From positions 2,254,572-2,318,571 of the forward strand of contig NC_049990.1 in the NCBI RefSeq assembly GCF_000003815.2: a stretch of 64,000 nucleotides of DNA, in the 5' to 3' direction. The DNA comes from Branchiostoma floridae (Eukaryota > Chordata > Leptocardii > Amphioxiformes > Branchiostomatidae). The position numbers and the translations under genes are program-made. Numbering within the stretch: position 1 is the first letter of the stretch; each line of letters opens with the position of its first letter. The notes under the pieces were generated by a model that did no database searches, had not been told where the DNA came from, and worked only from the letters and a program-made list of their open reading frames with translations. Of this stretch, positions 49,027 through 59,048 are shown one piece after another.

Positions 49027-49133
49027 GCTAATCTCCAAGCAGATCTTGCGGTGACATAAGATAGTATCATGAGCTGGGGAAGGAGTTTAGCCGTCAGAGG
49101 AGTTTTATTTCACCGCAAGATCTGCTTTGAGAT
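49027..49133. mobile_element. Foldback MITE (TAATCTCC family)
   Basis: Inverted arms GCTAATCTCCAAGCAGATC / GATCTGCTTTGAGAT within TAAAGATAA duplications at 49018-49026 and 49134-49142. It holds an internal gagctggggaaggagtt segment also found in the ZNF-12 copy. Orthologous in position to the ZNF-10 copy. Confidence 0.85.
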
Positions 49134-49294
49134 TAAAGATAAACCTCATTTTCTCCGCTCACTACACCTTACTGAAATGTATTGCGTTCTATATCTAAAC
49201 TAAGGATGAAGCATGAAGACTATGGGTGAATTTACGATGAAACAACTCTTATCGTTTCTGTTGTCTGTACAGAAGTTGCACAAGATCTAGGAGG

Positions 49295-50068
49295 ATGTCG
49301 ACAACAAGCGGAGCCCAGAGTTCGGGAGACACCAGGAAAAGGGTGAAAAAGGGTTCCTCTGTGCGATCTGTCAGAGAGGAGAAACGCTACAGGTGTGAGG
49401 AGTGCAGCAGGCAGTTCAGTCATCTTGGTAATCTGAAAGCTCACATTAGGACTCACACTGGTGAGAAACCCTACAGGTGTGAGGAGTGCAGCAGGCAGTT
49501 TAGTCAGCTGGGTCATCTGAAAAGTCACATCCAAACTCACACATGTGAGAAACCCTACATGTGTGAGAAGTGCAGCAAGCCGTTTAATCAGCTGTGTGAT
49601 CTGAAGACTCACATGCGGACTCACACAGGTGAGAAACCCTACAAGTGTGAGGAGTGCAGAAGGCAGTTCAGTCAGCTGGGTGATCTGAAGAAACACGTGC
49701 GGACTCACACTGGAGAGAAGCCCTACAGGTGTGAGGAGTGCAGCAGGCAGTTTAGTCGGCTGGGTCATCTTAAGAGTCACATACGGACTCACACAGGGGA
49801 GAAACCCTACAAGTGTGAGGAGTGTAGCAGGCAGTTCAGTGAGCGGAGAGATCTGAAGAGACACATGCGGACTCACACAGGGGAGAAGCCCTTTAAGTGT
49901 GAGGAGTGTAGCAAGCAGTTCAGTCTGCTGGGTAATCTGAAGAAACACACGCGGACTCACACAAGGGAGAAACCCTACAGGTGTGAGGAGTGCAGCAGGG
50001 AGTTCTCTCGGCTGGATACTATGAAGAAACACATGCGGACTCACACAACAGGACTTGTACCAGTGTGA
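49295..50068 (+). CDS. ZNF-11: C2H2 zinc-finger protein, 8 fingers
   Basis: 257 residues, the same length as ZNF-1. The leader (MSTTSGAQSSGDTRKRVKKG) is closest to ZNF-10. Eight fingers; position -1 is Q in three, R in two, H, E and L in one each. Finger 6 (ERRDLKRH) matches finger 5 of ZNF-1 (EWRDLKRH), and both genes end in a THTT... tail. Finger 2 has linker HTCEKP and finger 3 reads KPFNQ, small departures from consensus. All zinc ligands are present. Confidence 0.93.
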   Translation: MSTTSGAQSSGDTRKRVKKGSSVRSVREEKRYRCEECSRQFSHLGNLKAHIRTHTGEKPYRCEECSRQFSQLGHLKSHIQTHTCEKPYMCEKCSKPFNQLCDLKTHMRTHTGEKPYKCEECRRQFSQLGDLKKHVRTHTGEKPYRCEECSRQFSRLGHLKSHIRTHTGEKPYKCEECSRQFSERRDLKRHMRTHTGEKPFKCEECSKQFSLLGNLKKHTRTHTREKPYRCEECSREFSRLDTMKKHMRTHTTGLVPV

Positions 50069-51095
50069 GGAGTTGAGTAAGCATTTCAGTCAGCTTAGTC
50101 ATCTTGATGGACACAGACTGGGCCACAGTGTTCTCTTACAGGACGCGAGCTGACTCACACAGGTGAGAAACAAGTGTGAGTTGTACTGATAAAGCCAGCA
50201 GGTGGGGAAGTGAATCAGATCTGACAGTTAAGTCAGCGGTTGAACCTGAAAAGTTACATACACGTTGTCAGTAAAGCCAGTTCAGTTCGCGTTTTTGTGT
50301 CGCCAGCCTTTTCTGTTATGTGGTCCTTTTTGATCCCATATAAATATTGAAGTTTCTGCATCACTCCTACACAGTTCTCCGGGACTTCTCCCTCACGATG
50401 CGTTCATACTCTTCACACAAAGAAACACCATCACAAGTGTTAGGATGGGCGGAGTGCGAGGACACCGCACCGTATCGCGTTTTGATGCCATATAAATATT
50501 GAAGTTACCCGTGGTGTTGTACAATGTAGTTTGCATGATTGTAGTTTTCTTGGATGTGTATCATGTTCAAGTTCATTTCCTGTTGTGTAACTTCTATAGT
50601 GGAATATTGCAGATGTTGTATGAATCGTCCCATAGCAAACTAAACGTTAGTTCCAACTAGCACATTTTTGTATCTTTATTGACATCATTACATACAGCAG
50701 CGAGGTATGTCCTAAAAAAAATAGAATTTCGTTTGTTTTGTTTGAAGCGTTTCGTGTGTTGATTTACTACTAAAATTTTACATTTTTTTGGAATAATATG
50801 AAATATGAACCGTAGCAAGTTAGTTTCTAAAAGGCTACGAGTGAACTTACAACCTGAGATGATAGTAAATCCATTGTTATTTTAATCTTCTAGGAATAGC
50901 TACGGTAATTCCTGAGCGTTGAATCTAAGATTCGCAGTTTCAGTGTAGATAAGAGAATTTAAAAACTAGCAGAAGTGTTAAGAATGTTGTAAGATAAGAC
51001 CAGTTTACCGATTTCTAACTTTCTTTGTTGTTATTATTTATATTTACCTATTTTGTTAGTAGTTGCTTCAGAATAAACAGTTCGAAAATAAACTT
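50069..51095 (+). other. ZNF-11 3' UTR with poly(A) signal
   Basis: First UTR class with a broken finger after the stop. A 134-bp insertion (50355-50488) is bounded by 18-bp direct repeats catataaatattgaagtt. AATAAA is at 51072-51077. A (GAA)n tract lies just beyond at about 51154-51170. Confidence 0.7.
50355..50488. repeat. 134-bp insertion between 18-bp direct repeats
   Basis: The repeat catataaatattgaagtt occurs at 50337-50354 and 50489-50506; related units have one copy of a similar segment. The insert is GC-richer than the surrounding UTR and has no match elsewhere in the window. It could be a retroposed fragment or a local duplication with filler. Confidence 0.55.
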
Positions 51096-51174
51096 GTAGT
51101 TTTTCTTTTAAATTCAATTTGTTAATACTAGTGTATTAGAGTAGTGATGACACGAAGAAGAAGAAGAAGTGTAT

Positions 51175-52133
51175 GAGAAATATATAGGAAAGTCCCATTT
51201 ATTTATCATCCCAACCATAATAACAGGAGATATCTAGCACACGAAGTACCAAGGCCGGAAGTTCTGCTTGGTTAACTTTGAAAATCACTTGGGGCTAATC
51301 ATCTGAATATTTCATTTCCCCAAAATCTGAATAATGTTAATATACACACGATCTCTGTAGGGTTATCCACCAATGTTCAATATCACAAAGCCGGTCTGTG
51401 GTTAGAAGCTTTAATGTGCGTCTACAACGCTACTGAAGGTTGGAAATGTATGTGAACAGTAGTCAGGGTCCAATTATCTGATCATTTCATTTTTGAAACA
51501 CATGAACAGTGTTAATATACACACAATCTCTGTTATATCGCCCACAAATACTCAATATCACAGAGCCGGTCTGTGGCTAGAAGCTGTAATGTGCGTCTAC
51601 AACGCTCCTGGCGGTGGGTAATGTATGCGGATAGTAGTCAGCAGGGATTAAAAAACGCCATGACACCATAAAACAGACCAAACATTTATCGTTGTGGCTG
51701 CCGTCCCTTTATATCCGACAAGACCGCAACGACACGCTCATAAATAATTCCACCTAAATATTAACACATCGAAATGGCAACACCCATTCGCATCATGCAC
51801 CACTGGGAAACAAAATGGCGGCGCCCGTGAACGCAGGCTAAACCATATTTAACAATTGGTTCATCTAAATTATATCCTCAAATGTTACTACAATCTCACC
51901 ATTCAGCTGAGCGATGTCGCGACAACTATTGGGTAACCAGGAGATGATGCTTGACCCAGAACAGTAGAATACTTCCGGGTCACATGACGCCGTCTTCCTG
52001 TTTACTCGGAGAGTCGAGAGCGACAGCGGTTTGGAAAAGTTCCTGTCCTTCCGAAGCAAAGACCACAATTTTCGCGGTTTTAGAGATAACCTACTGGTGT
52101 TTGTGTGCAAGACTAGGGTTCAAGTCTGTCCAG
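51175..52133 (+). promoter_or_regulatory. ZNF-12 promoter and exon 1 (class A)
   Basis: YY1-like AAAATGGCGGC at 51812-51822; ETS-like ACTTCCGGGT at 51971-51980; donor CAG|GTAAGATG after 52133. The distal block is tandemly duplicated here (51340-51475 and 51520-51640, each with the aatgtgcgtctacaacgct segment). Confidence 0.67.
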
Positions 52134-52679
52134 GTAAGATGATCTGTGGTATATTTTACCCTAAAATTTCTAGATTTGACAGAATACTGAAGCGTGTCGT
52201 GCTACTCCTCAACTGGTAAGTCAGCTCCATTTTTCCTGCCTTCTGTGCGTTTTGAAAAATAGACCATAGTCTACGATACACATGTTCCTTTGTAGCTTTT
52301 CTGTTTCCTCATCTAAAATAGAGGAAACTTTCTGTCGCACTGTTTATTCAATTGACACAGAAGAAGCGAGGAGGAAGGCTGAAGATAACGTAAACAAATC
52401 TTTGGGCCCTTGACAGGTTTACAGAGGGGTCTTCTTTTATGAATTGAAAGCGTTGTAATCGTTAAAACGAGTGTAACTGCAGCTGTGTTAATGTGTATTA
52501 ATAATTGCAGAGGCACTTGTGTAGTGTTCATTGGTGTGAAGAAACGTCTTGCTGGTATGAAGGGCGCAGTTGTTGTATGTACGGTATACTGTAAACCCCT
52601 ACGTTCGCCCCTGGACCGGAGATTTCCCGCCAATGTGGTGTTCATCATGGCGTGTTTCCCGTTTTACGGGGAGGTTCAG

Positions 52680-52849
52680 TAATCTCCAAGCAGATTCCTC
52701 CGGTGGCATAAAACAGTAACAAAGCTGGGGAAGGACTTCAGCCGGCAGAGGGAAATTTGCCACCGCGGTGGCAAATTTTACCCCTCTGCTGGCTGAAGTC
52801 CTTCCCCAGCTTATGTTATATGCCACCGGAGGAATCTGCTTGGAGATTA
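52680..52849. mobile_element. Near-perfect palindromic foldback MITE, 9-bp target duplication
   Basis: TAATCTCCAAGCAGATTCC pairs with its complement at the right end, and the two arms of about 80 bp meet at gccaccgcggtggc. Flanks are GAGGTTCAG at 52671-52679 and 52850-52858, single in other introns. The arms are only slightly diverged, so the copy is young. Mutator-like origin is suggested by the 9-bp duplication. Confidence 0.92.
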
Positions 52850-53139
52850 GAGGTTCAGTAACTGATGCTTAGAGGTGTAACTACATCATGACTACTAGTA
52901 ATTGGGGGAGGGTTCACTAGTTGTCAATTTTTTTTGGTCAGTAGATATATTATTTTTACAGACTTAAAACAACAAGTAATTAGGTGTAGGGTTCAGAATG
53001 CTTAACAATAGCTAACGGCAAACTGACTGTTCTATCGATAGGTTTTCTGAAAGAGTTCATTGGATCATTCCATTGTATTCATGGAGTGTCTGGCAAAACT
53101 GGGCTGCGAAATCGACACTTAGGCAATCTGCCGTTTGAC

Positions 53140-53805
53140 ATTGTTTTTACGTTTTGATCGTCTGTGTTCTGGTGCAAGTCTCTGCTTTCCTTCCCCCAAT
53201 TTTAGTCCCTCCTTGACTTCTTGTCTCCAAAGAGTTCTGTTTGCTGCAAGTGACTCCCATGCATGTGTTGATGCTCATGTCAAGGGCCTTTAAGTCCCGT
53301 TTGATAACATCCTTAAAACGCAGGTGGGGACGACCACGTGTTCTTCTCCCAGTAGCCAGTTCACTGTACAATAAATCCTTTGGAATCCTCCCATCTGGCA
53401 TACGGCACACATGGCCAAGCCAGCGTGTGCATACTAGGAATATTAGCACGTGTGAGTACATTTACATTGGTGACATAATCACTCCATTTGATATGAAGGA
53501 TTCTACGCAAGCAACGGATGTGAAATTTGTTGAGTTTCTTTTCCTGGCTTGTGTATAGGGACCATGTTTCGCTGCCATAAAGCAGAACACTGAGAACACA
53601 CGCCCTATAAACAGCAATCTTTGTGTGAGTTGTAAGCTTCTGGTTTTCCCAGACTCTCTTTTGTAGTCTGGCAAAAGTAGTTGCTGCTCGTCCTATTTTA
53701 CAATTTATTTCAGCTTCCAGGGAAAGGTTGTCTGTGACAGTGGACCCTATGTAAGTAAACTTGGGAACCACTTCTAACTCATAATTGTTGATGGTAATTG
53801 ACTTT
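53140..53805 (-). mobile_element. LINE fragment: C-terminal part of reverse-transcriptase protein
   Basis: On the - strand, ELEVVPKFTYIGSTVTDNL, then YRACVLSVLLYGSETWSLY, CLRRILHIKW and, in another frame, RWLGHVCRMPDGRIPKDLLY and GRRTRGRPHLRFKDV are the well-known tail motifs of animal non-LTR retrotransposon ORF2 proteins. The 5' part is missing. The frame changes near 53400-53430, where about eight codons are also lost. It lies inside the ZNF-12 intron. Clade not determined. Confidence 0.9.
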
Positions 53806-53936
53806 GGGGGGGGGGTGATTGACTCCCTAGCCCATCACTTGGATTTTAATTCTTTTTTTAATTCTTAATTCTTTATAAAACATATCTAACTTGGTCGTTT
53901 CTATTTTCTCTACAAAAGTTACACAAGATCAGAAAG

Positions 53937-55121
53937 ATGTCAACAACAAGCAGTCGGTGTGAGGAGTGCAACAAGCAGTTCAGTCGACTGGATAGCCTGA
54001 AGAGTCACATGCGGACTCACACAGGGGAGAAACCCTACAGATGTGAGGAGTGCAGCAGGCAGTTCAGTCAGCTGAGTGCTCTGAAGACTCATATACTTAC
54101 TCACACTGGGGAGAAACCTTACAAGTGTGAGGAGTGTAGCAGGCAGTTCAGTCTCCTGAGTATTTTGAAGATTCACATGCGGACTCACACAGGCGAGAAG
54201 CCCTACAGGTGTGAGGAGTGCAGTAAACAATTCAGTCAGCAGATTGCTCTTAAGATTCACATGCGGACTCACACAGGTGAGAAACCCTACAGATGTGAGG
54301 AGTGCAGCAAGCAGTTTAGTCAGCTGAGTGACTTGAAAACTCATGCACGGACTCACACAGGGGAGAAACCCTACAAATGTGAGGAGTGCAGCAGGCAGTT
54401 TGGCAGGCTTGATCATCTGAAGAGTCACATGCAGACTCACACGGGTGAGAAACCCTACAGGTGTGAGGAGTGCAGCAGGCAATTCTGTAACCTTGGTAGT
54501 CTGAAGAGTCACATGCGGACTCACACAGGGGAGAAACCCTACAAGTGTGAGAAGTGCAGCAGGCAGTTTAGTCAGCTGGGTGCTCTGAACAGTCACATGC
54601 GAACTCACACAGGTGAGAAACCCTACAGGTGTGAGGAGTGCAGCAAGCAGTTTGGCAGGCTGGATCATCTGAAGAATCACATGCGGTCTCACACAGGTGA
54701 GAAACCCTACAGGTGTGAGGAGTGCAGCATGCAGTTCTGTCAGCTTGGGAATCTGAAGGCTCACATGCGGACTCACACAGGGGAGAAGCCTTACAAGTGT
54801 GAGGAGTGCAGCAGGCAGTTTAGTCAGCTGGGTGCTCTGAACAGTCACATGCGGTCTCACACAAGGGAGAAACCCTACAGCTGTGAAGAGTGCAGCAAGC
54901 AGTTCAGTCAACTAGGTAATCTGAAGACTCACATGCGGTCTCACACAGGTGAGAAACCCTACACGTGTGAGGAGTGCAGCAGGCAGTTTAGTGTGCTACG
55001 TTCTTTGAAAATCCACATGCGGACTCACACTGGGGAGAAACCCTACAAGTGTAAAGAGTGCAGCAAGCAGTTCAGTCAGCTGGTTAATTTGAAGTCACAC
55101 ATGAGGACTCACAAAGAGTGA
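53937..55121 (+). CDS. ZNF-12: C2H2 zinc-finger protein, 14 fingers, leader deleted
   Basis: 394 residues. The leader is reduced to MSTTSS, followed directly by RCEEC, so about 26 codons including the basic RRKAKK stretch are gone without loss of frame. Fourteen fingers follow, all with complete ligands. Position -1 is Q in eight, R in three, L, N and V in one each. Fingers 6-8 and 9-11 form a tandem pair (GRLDHL, then FC.LG.LK, then QLGALNSH), a 252-bp duplication. The exon must use an acceptor three bases downstream of the usual one. It is the last gene of the array. Confidence 0.9.
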   Translation: MSTTSSRCEECNKQFSRLDSLKSHMRTHTGEKPYRCEECSRQFSQLSALKTHILTHTGEKPYKCEECSRQFSLLSILKIHMRTHTGEKPYRCEECSKQFSQQIALKIHMRTHTGEKPYRCEECSKQFSQLSDLKTHARTHTGEKPYKCEECSRQFGRLDHLKSHMQTHTGEKPYRCEECSRQFCNLGSLKSHMRTHTGEKPYKCEKCSRQFSQLGALNSHMRTHTGEKPYRCEECSKQFGRLDHLKNHMRSHTGEKPYRCEECSMQFCQLGNLKAHMRTHTGEKPYKCEECSRQFSQLGALNSHMRSHTREKPYSCEECSKQFSQLGNLKTHMRSHTGEKPYTCEECSRQFSVLRSLKIHMRTHTGEKPYKCKECSKQFSQLVNLKSHMRTHKE

Positions 55122-56275
55122 GAAGCCTACAAGTGTGAGGAGTGTAGCAAGTAGTTTGCTAAGTTCTTTGAAAACCCAGGGCCACATGCGGACTCACACA
55201 TGGCAAAGAACCCTACAAGTCCATTGACCGCAGCAAGCAGTTCAGCGAGTATTTTGTGAATCATAGTGGAACACAAACAACACAAACAATTGGACTTACC
55301 AAACTTTTAGACTGACCAACTCCATATCTTTCAAGGATTGAAGAATCCACCGCTTCTACCATGGACTTTCTGCATCTTATGATCCAGTGTTTCATATGAT
55401 TTATTTGTTGAAGGCGACAGCACGAAAGTGGTTACTTGCTCATTCCCCGGCAAAGACTGGAGTTGGACAAGTCGGAAAAGTCCAGTTGTTGCGTAAGACT
55501 TTGATTCGGCATTGTCATTTTGGTTTGACATAATTCAGGTGGTGTTATAGAATTAGATAAAGATGTTTGTCTTGTTGTAAGCGTATCGTGTTCAAGTTGA
55601 CTTCCTATCTTTAAACTTCTTGTTTGATTAGTTTTCTAACTGAAACTTAGTTTTAGTAAGTAGAACTTAACATTGTTTTGTCATTGTTTTTTGTTGTTGT
55701 TCACTGGAACTTAGCATTGTTATTGAAGTAGAAATTACTTTAGCATTTGTTGGGTAAACCAGAACTTAGAATAGTTTTCGTTAACTGGAACTTAACGTTG
55801 TTTTTGTAGACTAGGACTTAATATTGTATTGTTTTTGTAAACTAGAACTACGTTTATTGTCTACAAGGAAAAAGAGTACCTTCTTCACGAGTGAACTTGA
55901 GATGATGATAAATGTTATGTCATTTTTCTCTTCTATGAATAGTTACTCTTGCTACGTTATGTAACATGTTATAGTTTAGTCTCCCAGTTCGACCTTAGAG
56001 AGAGGGAGAACAAGAAAACTATCAGAAGTTCTAAGAAATTTGTAAGATAAGTTCGTTTATGCATGTCGTGTGTAAGCAACTGAAGTTCTAAACTTGCTTA
56101 CCATGCTCATGTTTTGTTGTTAGAAAGTTGACGTTTTTAAGTCTTTTGTAATGATGTAGGATCTAGCACATATTCTTTATGCATACTAGTTGTATTAGAT
56201 ATTATATTCTAGTAGTCGTAGATTTGAGATGGAAGTCATTCATTTCCCAAATAAAGTCACTTGTTTCTTGTGCAC
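55122..56275 (+). other. ZNF-12 3' UTR with poly(A) signal
   Basis: Starts with a broken finger (gtgaggagtgtagcaagtag), then diverged UTR sequence. AATAAA is at 56250-56255 in a context (cccaaataaagtcact) unlike the other units, so the conserved 3' end of the array is lost here, as expected for its border. Confidence 0.62.
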
Positions 56276-56424
56276 TTGTGTATAGCTGTCAATTTAGGAA
56301 TATGGCTTAAGTGTCGGCATAGCTGTAGATTATAGTGTTTTATAAAGTGTAATCCAGAAGTGTGAAAAATTGTCGAAGAAATTGTTGAAAGTGGTGGTAA
56401 AGTTCTATTCTGGTTGTTGGTTTA

Positions 56425-56535
56425 TACTGTAGATGCAGAAATGTTCGCGGTGGTTTTATATTCTGTACAGTGTATGGCACTACCGCGAACTTAAAACCGC
56501 CGCGAACACTCCACTTTCCCGCCAACGCGAACTTA
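56425..56535. repeat. Foldback repeat with TTCGCGG motifs
   Basis: gttcgcggtggtttta at 56443-56458 pairs with cgcgaacttaaaaccgccgcgaac at 56484-56507, and a third cgcgaact copy lies at 56525. It lies between the ZNF array and the CLCA gene and looks like a small inverted-repeat element. Ends not defined. Confidence 0.5.
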
Positions 56536-56763
56536 AATGCATATACAGCAATCTTAAGGTTAACGTTCTGGAAATAAATGCCTAGCAGGCCCTAATGTGG
56601 CACAGGTACTTAAAACCTGTTTTTATCCCCTCAGGTGAAATGCTGTACCTATAATGTTACAGCTTCAGTTAAGCGCCGCCTTCAAACTTTTCAATTCTTC
56701 TATGAGCATTTGATGGAATCAATGAGGTTTTATCATCTTAAGAGTTAAGAACCAGTCAATAAC

Positions 56764-56959
56764 GTAGCCTCTGTTTCAGTCTTCGAACGTGGCTGGTTTT
56801 TATTTGGGGGGGGGGGGGGGGGNNNNNNNNNNNNNNNNNNNNNNNNNNNNNNNNNNNNNNNNNNNNNNNNNNNNNNNNNNNNNNNNNNNNNNNNNNNNNN
56901 NNNNNNNNNNNNNNNNNNNNNNTAAAACCAGCCCCGTTCGAAAACTGCAACGGAGGCTA
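56764..56959. mobile_element. Inverted-repeat element split by an assembly gap
   Basis: TAGCCTCTGTTTCAGTC...GGCTGGTTTTTA at the left is repeated in inverse at the right (taaaaccagcc...ggaggcta). TCAATAAC at 56756-56763 and 56960-56967 is an 8-bp target duplication. A run of 17 G leads into 100 N (56823-56922), so the interior is unknown. Confidence 0.8.
56823..56922. other. Assembly gap (100 N)
   Basis: Exactly 100 N after a G homopolymer: a placeholder of unknown true size. Confidence 0.99.
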
Positions 56960-56987
56960 TCAATAACACGCATAATCACAATCAGAG

Positions 56988-57439
56988 CTATACTGTAGGA
57001 ACATATGAAGGGTTGTCGCTAGCCGAAACAGGATGGGAAGATTTAGCCGGTTTGATCTCCTTCTTGAACCGACAGACTTTAAAATACAACAGAACCGAGA
57101 TGGCGGCCAAAACAGCCACGCCAATCACGCAGCCAATGACGACCCACGTGACCGTATTGTCAGCTCTGATTGGTCCGGGGATGTACTCGAGGTTTGACGT
57201 CACGATGTTGGACGGAGGCCCACAGTTATCCTCCTCGTCGCACATGCGCAATGAGAAGACGAAGGTGACGTTGTCCCCCCTCTCGGGTACCCGGATGACG
57301 ACAGTCTGCACGTGACCAGGAGGCGGCGGTGACGTCAGATTTCCCTGCAGCACTTGCGAGGGGTTGACCGGAGATGAGCCGGGAAAGTCGTCTGCCAGTT
57401 CGTCAAGATGGCGGCCGTAACGGAGATCAACATAGTCCG
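56988..57439 (-). CDS. CLCA-like gene, last exon (FN3-like region, transmembrane segment, tail)
   Basis: Acceptor ttccag at 57440-57445, then 150 codons with the stop at 56988-56990; the exon enters in phase 2. It begins DYVDLRYGRHLDELADDF, an extracellular region resembling the domain before the membrane in CLCA proteins, with the Cys-rich RMCDEEDNCGPPSNI. It continues to one hydrophobic span (WVVIGCVIGVAVLAAISVLL), a basic stop-transfer FKKEIK and a short cytoplasmic tail with NPSY, an NPxY-type sorting/PTB motif. This predicts a single-pass type I membrane protein, like the vertebrate CLCA members that keep a transmembrane segment. Confidence 0.85.
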
Positions 57440-57934
57440 CTGGAAAGCATATTCGGATATTAGAGGTATGAAAGACGCGAAAGCACTTTGCATCAATGAT
57501 AACGTATACCATGTGTGGGTTATGCTCTTAAGTTTACAACACCTTGTGTTACTTATGTTGCAATCTGCTGTAAACACTATACAGGCTTTTCATTGACGTC
57601 ATACTAATTATAATTTGAATCCTCCGACGATCATGTTGGTGGGTAATTGAATTAAGCAGTGGCATCTTCCTGTGGTTAACAGACTTACGCTGTAATCCAA
57701 CATGGCGCAGTTGACGTCAGATGAAAAGCCTGTACTGACTTTCTTTGTGCACACTTTATCTAGAAATGTGTTTTCGGTCAGAGTTGAATGTGGCCACCAC
57801 AAAACTGAATATACATTTTAAAAAATCAGTAAATTTGCGTTCAGCCAGGCGTTTTATTGAGCGATAATATATATCTGTATACCAGTCGAAGTCCTAACCA
57901 AGACATACAAGTGTTTGTTTGTTTTTTTTTTTGC

Positions 57935-58065
57935 TTTTTTTTTTGGACAGACGAGGACAATGTGGCACTGCACTTAAGTTAGTAACTCATATCAACAGTG
58001 CCATATACAAGGAAAGACAGAAGGTAAAGGTAGCCTTTTTCTTTAACCTCCCCGACCGAAGCCAG
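57935..58065 (-). mobile_element. tRNA-type SINE, 3' part, truncated by gap
   Basis: The reverse complement matches the 3' half of the SINE at 59447-59737: cggggaggttaaag, tacctttaccttctgtct, tatggcactgtt and acattgtcctcgtctgtcc followed by an A-rich tail. Its 5' part is in the gap at 58066-58165. Confidence 0.82.
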
Positions 58066-58165
58066 NNNNNNNNNNNNNNNNNNNNNNNNNNNNNNNNNNN
58101 NNNNNNNNNNNNNNNNNNNNNNNNNNNNNNNNNNNNNNNNNNNNNNNNNNNNNNNNNNNNNNNNN
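58066..58165. other. Assembly gap (100 N) inside the CLCA-like gene
   Basis: Placeholder gap. The end of the exon at 58166-58324, the next coding region (expected to include the PP-x-I-x-DL linker of the family) and the 5' part of a SINE are hidden here. Confidence 0.99.
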
Positions 58166-58324
58166 CGGGTGGAGCGCCCCACCCGGCCTCCAGCTTGATG
58201 ACGATGTACCCAGAGGCGTTCCCCTCGCTGTTATCAACTGAGACCGACACTCCGTAACGGCCGTCCGCCGAGAACCCCAGGAAGTACCGCGTGTAGATGC
58301 CGTCATTCCTGGTGACGTCAGCGC
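58166..58324 (-). CDS. CLCA-like gene, exon E (partial, runs into gap)
   Basis: The acceptor ccccaag precedes 58324. Joined in phase 1 to exon D this gives LLDNGAGADVTRNDGIYTRYF, the most recognisable CLCA signature (DNG.GAD..kNDGIYsryF). It continues GFSADGRYGVSVSVDNSEGNASGYIVIKLEAGW before the gap. This exon makes the family call secure. Confidence 0.92.
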
Positions 58325-58351
58325 CTTGGGGAACACGTAACCATCAATGAG

Positions 58352-58532
58352 TAACCTCTAACATGCTCCGCGGATCGGTGGTCTAATTGTAGAAATCGGA
58401 CAAATAGAGTCAATAGGACGCTAGGGGAATATTTCCCTCACCGTCGACCTCTGGCCGGCTGACTCCCCTAGCGTACTATTGACTCCGATTTCTACGGTCA
58501 GACCACGGATCCGCGGAGCCTGTTAGAGGTTA
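58352..58532. mobile_element. Palindromic foldback MITE (TAACCTCT family), 9-bp target duplication
   Basis: Ends TAACCTCTAACA / TGTTAGAGGTTA with arms pairing through ctccgcggatc and cgctagggga. Flanked by ATCAATGAG at 58343-58351 and 58533-58541. 181 bp, in the intron between exons D and E. Same design, terminal pattern (TAAYCTCY) and duplication length as the element at 52680-52849. Confidence 0.92.
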
Positions 58533-58685
58533 ATCAATGAGAGCTGTGTAATGTTACTGAATGTAGATCTTCCTGCGTGAACATTTTTCGATAAAACCCT
58601 AATCATTCTCATAATCACAGAGCCTTTTGAGCAAAAAATGTTACCTTTCGTTTCGTTCATTATGCATCAAAGTTCGCTTTGAATT

Positions 58686-58866
58686 AGCACAGACACAAAC
58701 ACTCACAGACATAAACACATAAACGCACATACATAGACACAAACACACACACACACGAACACGCACAAACACACTCAGACACACACACACACACACACAC
58801 ACACACTCAAAAATGCACACACATACATACATGGACACAGACAGACAGACACACACACACACGCGC
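58686..58866. repeat. CA-rich microsatellite in CLCA-like intron
   Basis: CACA runs with CAGACA and CATACA interruptions. A second short tract lies at 58961-59010, so a partial exon copy (58880-58957) sits between the two. Confidence 0.93.
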
Positions 58867-58879
58867 GTACTACACCGAA

Positions 58880-58957
58880 AACAACCTTCTTAGTTCCTCC
58901 ACCCGACCATCGGGTGGTTTCTCGATGTGAACCTTCACGACAGCTCCAACGACAGGC
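58880..58957 (-). pseudogene. CLCA-like exon D, duplicate 3' part
   Basis: The - strand reads PVVGAVVKVHIEKPPDGRVEEL, matching residues in the second half of exon D with two or three changes, then diverges. No donor in the right place. It fits the other fragment at 59277-59385 end to end (shared CTGCCTGTCGTTGGAG border), so the two seem to be halves of one older exon copy. Confidence 0.75.
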
Positions 58958-59048
58958 AGACACAAACACACAAGGACACAGACACACAAACAAACACAAA
59001 CACGATATTTCTACCTTCACTAAGAAGGTTATGTTTCTGGTGTCGTAC

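Larger units (their letters stand above)
47542..49272 (+). other. ZNF-11 intron
   Basis: 1.7 kb, sister to ZNF-10 but with a private hAT element (48000-48432) and a longer copy of the shared foldback element (49027-49133). The remaining sequence holds the common modules. Confidence 0.73.
52134..53918 (+). other. ZNF-12 intron
   Basis: 1.8 kb. Common modules run to about 52680, followed by a 170-bp foldback element, 290 bp without recognised content (52860-53140), a LINE fragment on the - strand, and a short T-rich end. The conserved acceptor TACAG is changed to TACAA at 53911-53915; the next AG is at 53917-53918. Confidence 0.65.

Noticed and set aside
58641-59020. Cys/Val-rich frames on the - strand near 58.6-59.0 kb and 33.3-33.5 kb
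   Set aside because: Readings of CA/TG microsatellites.
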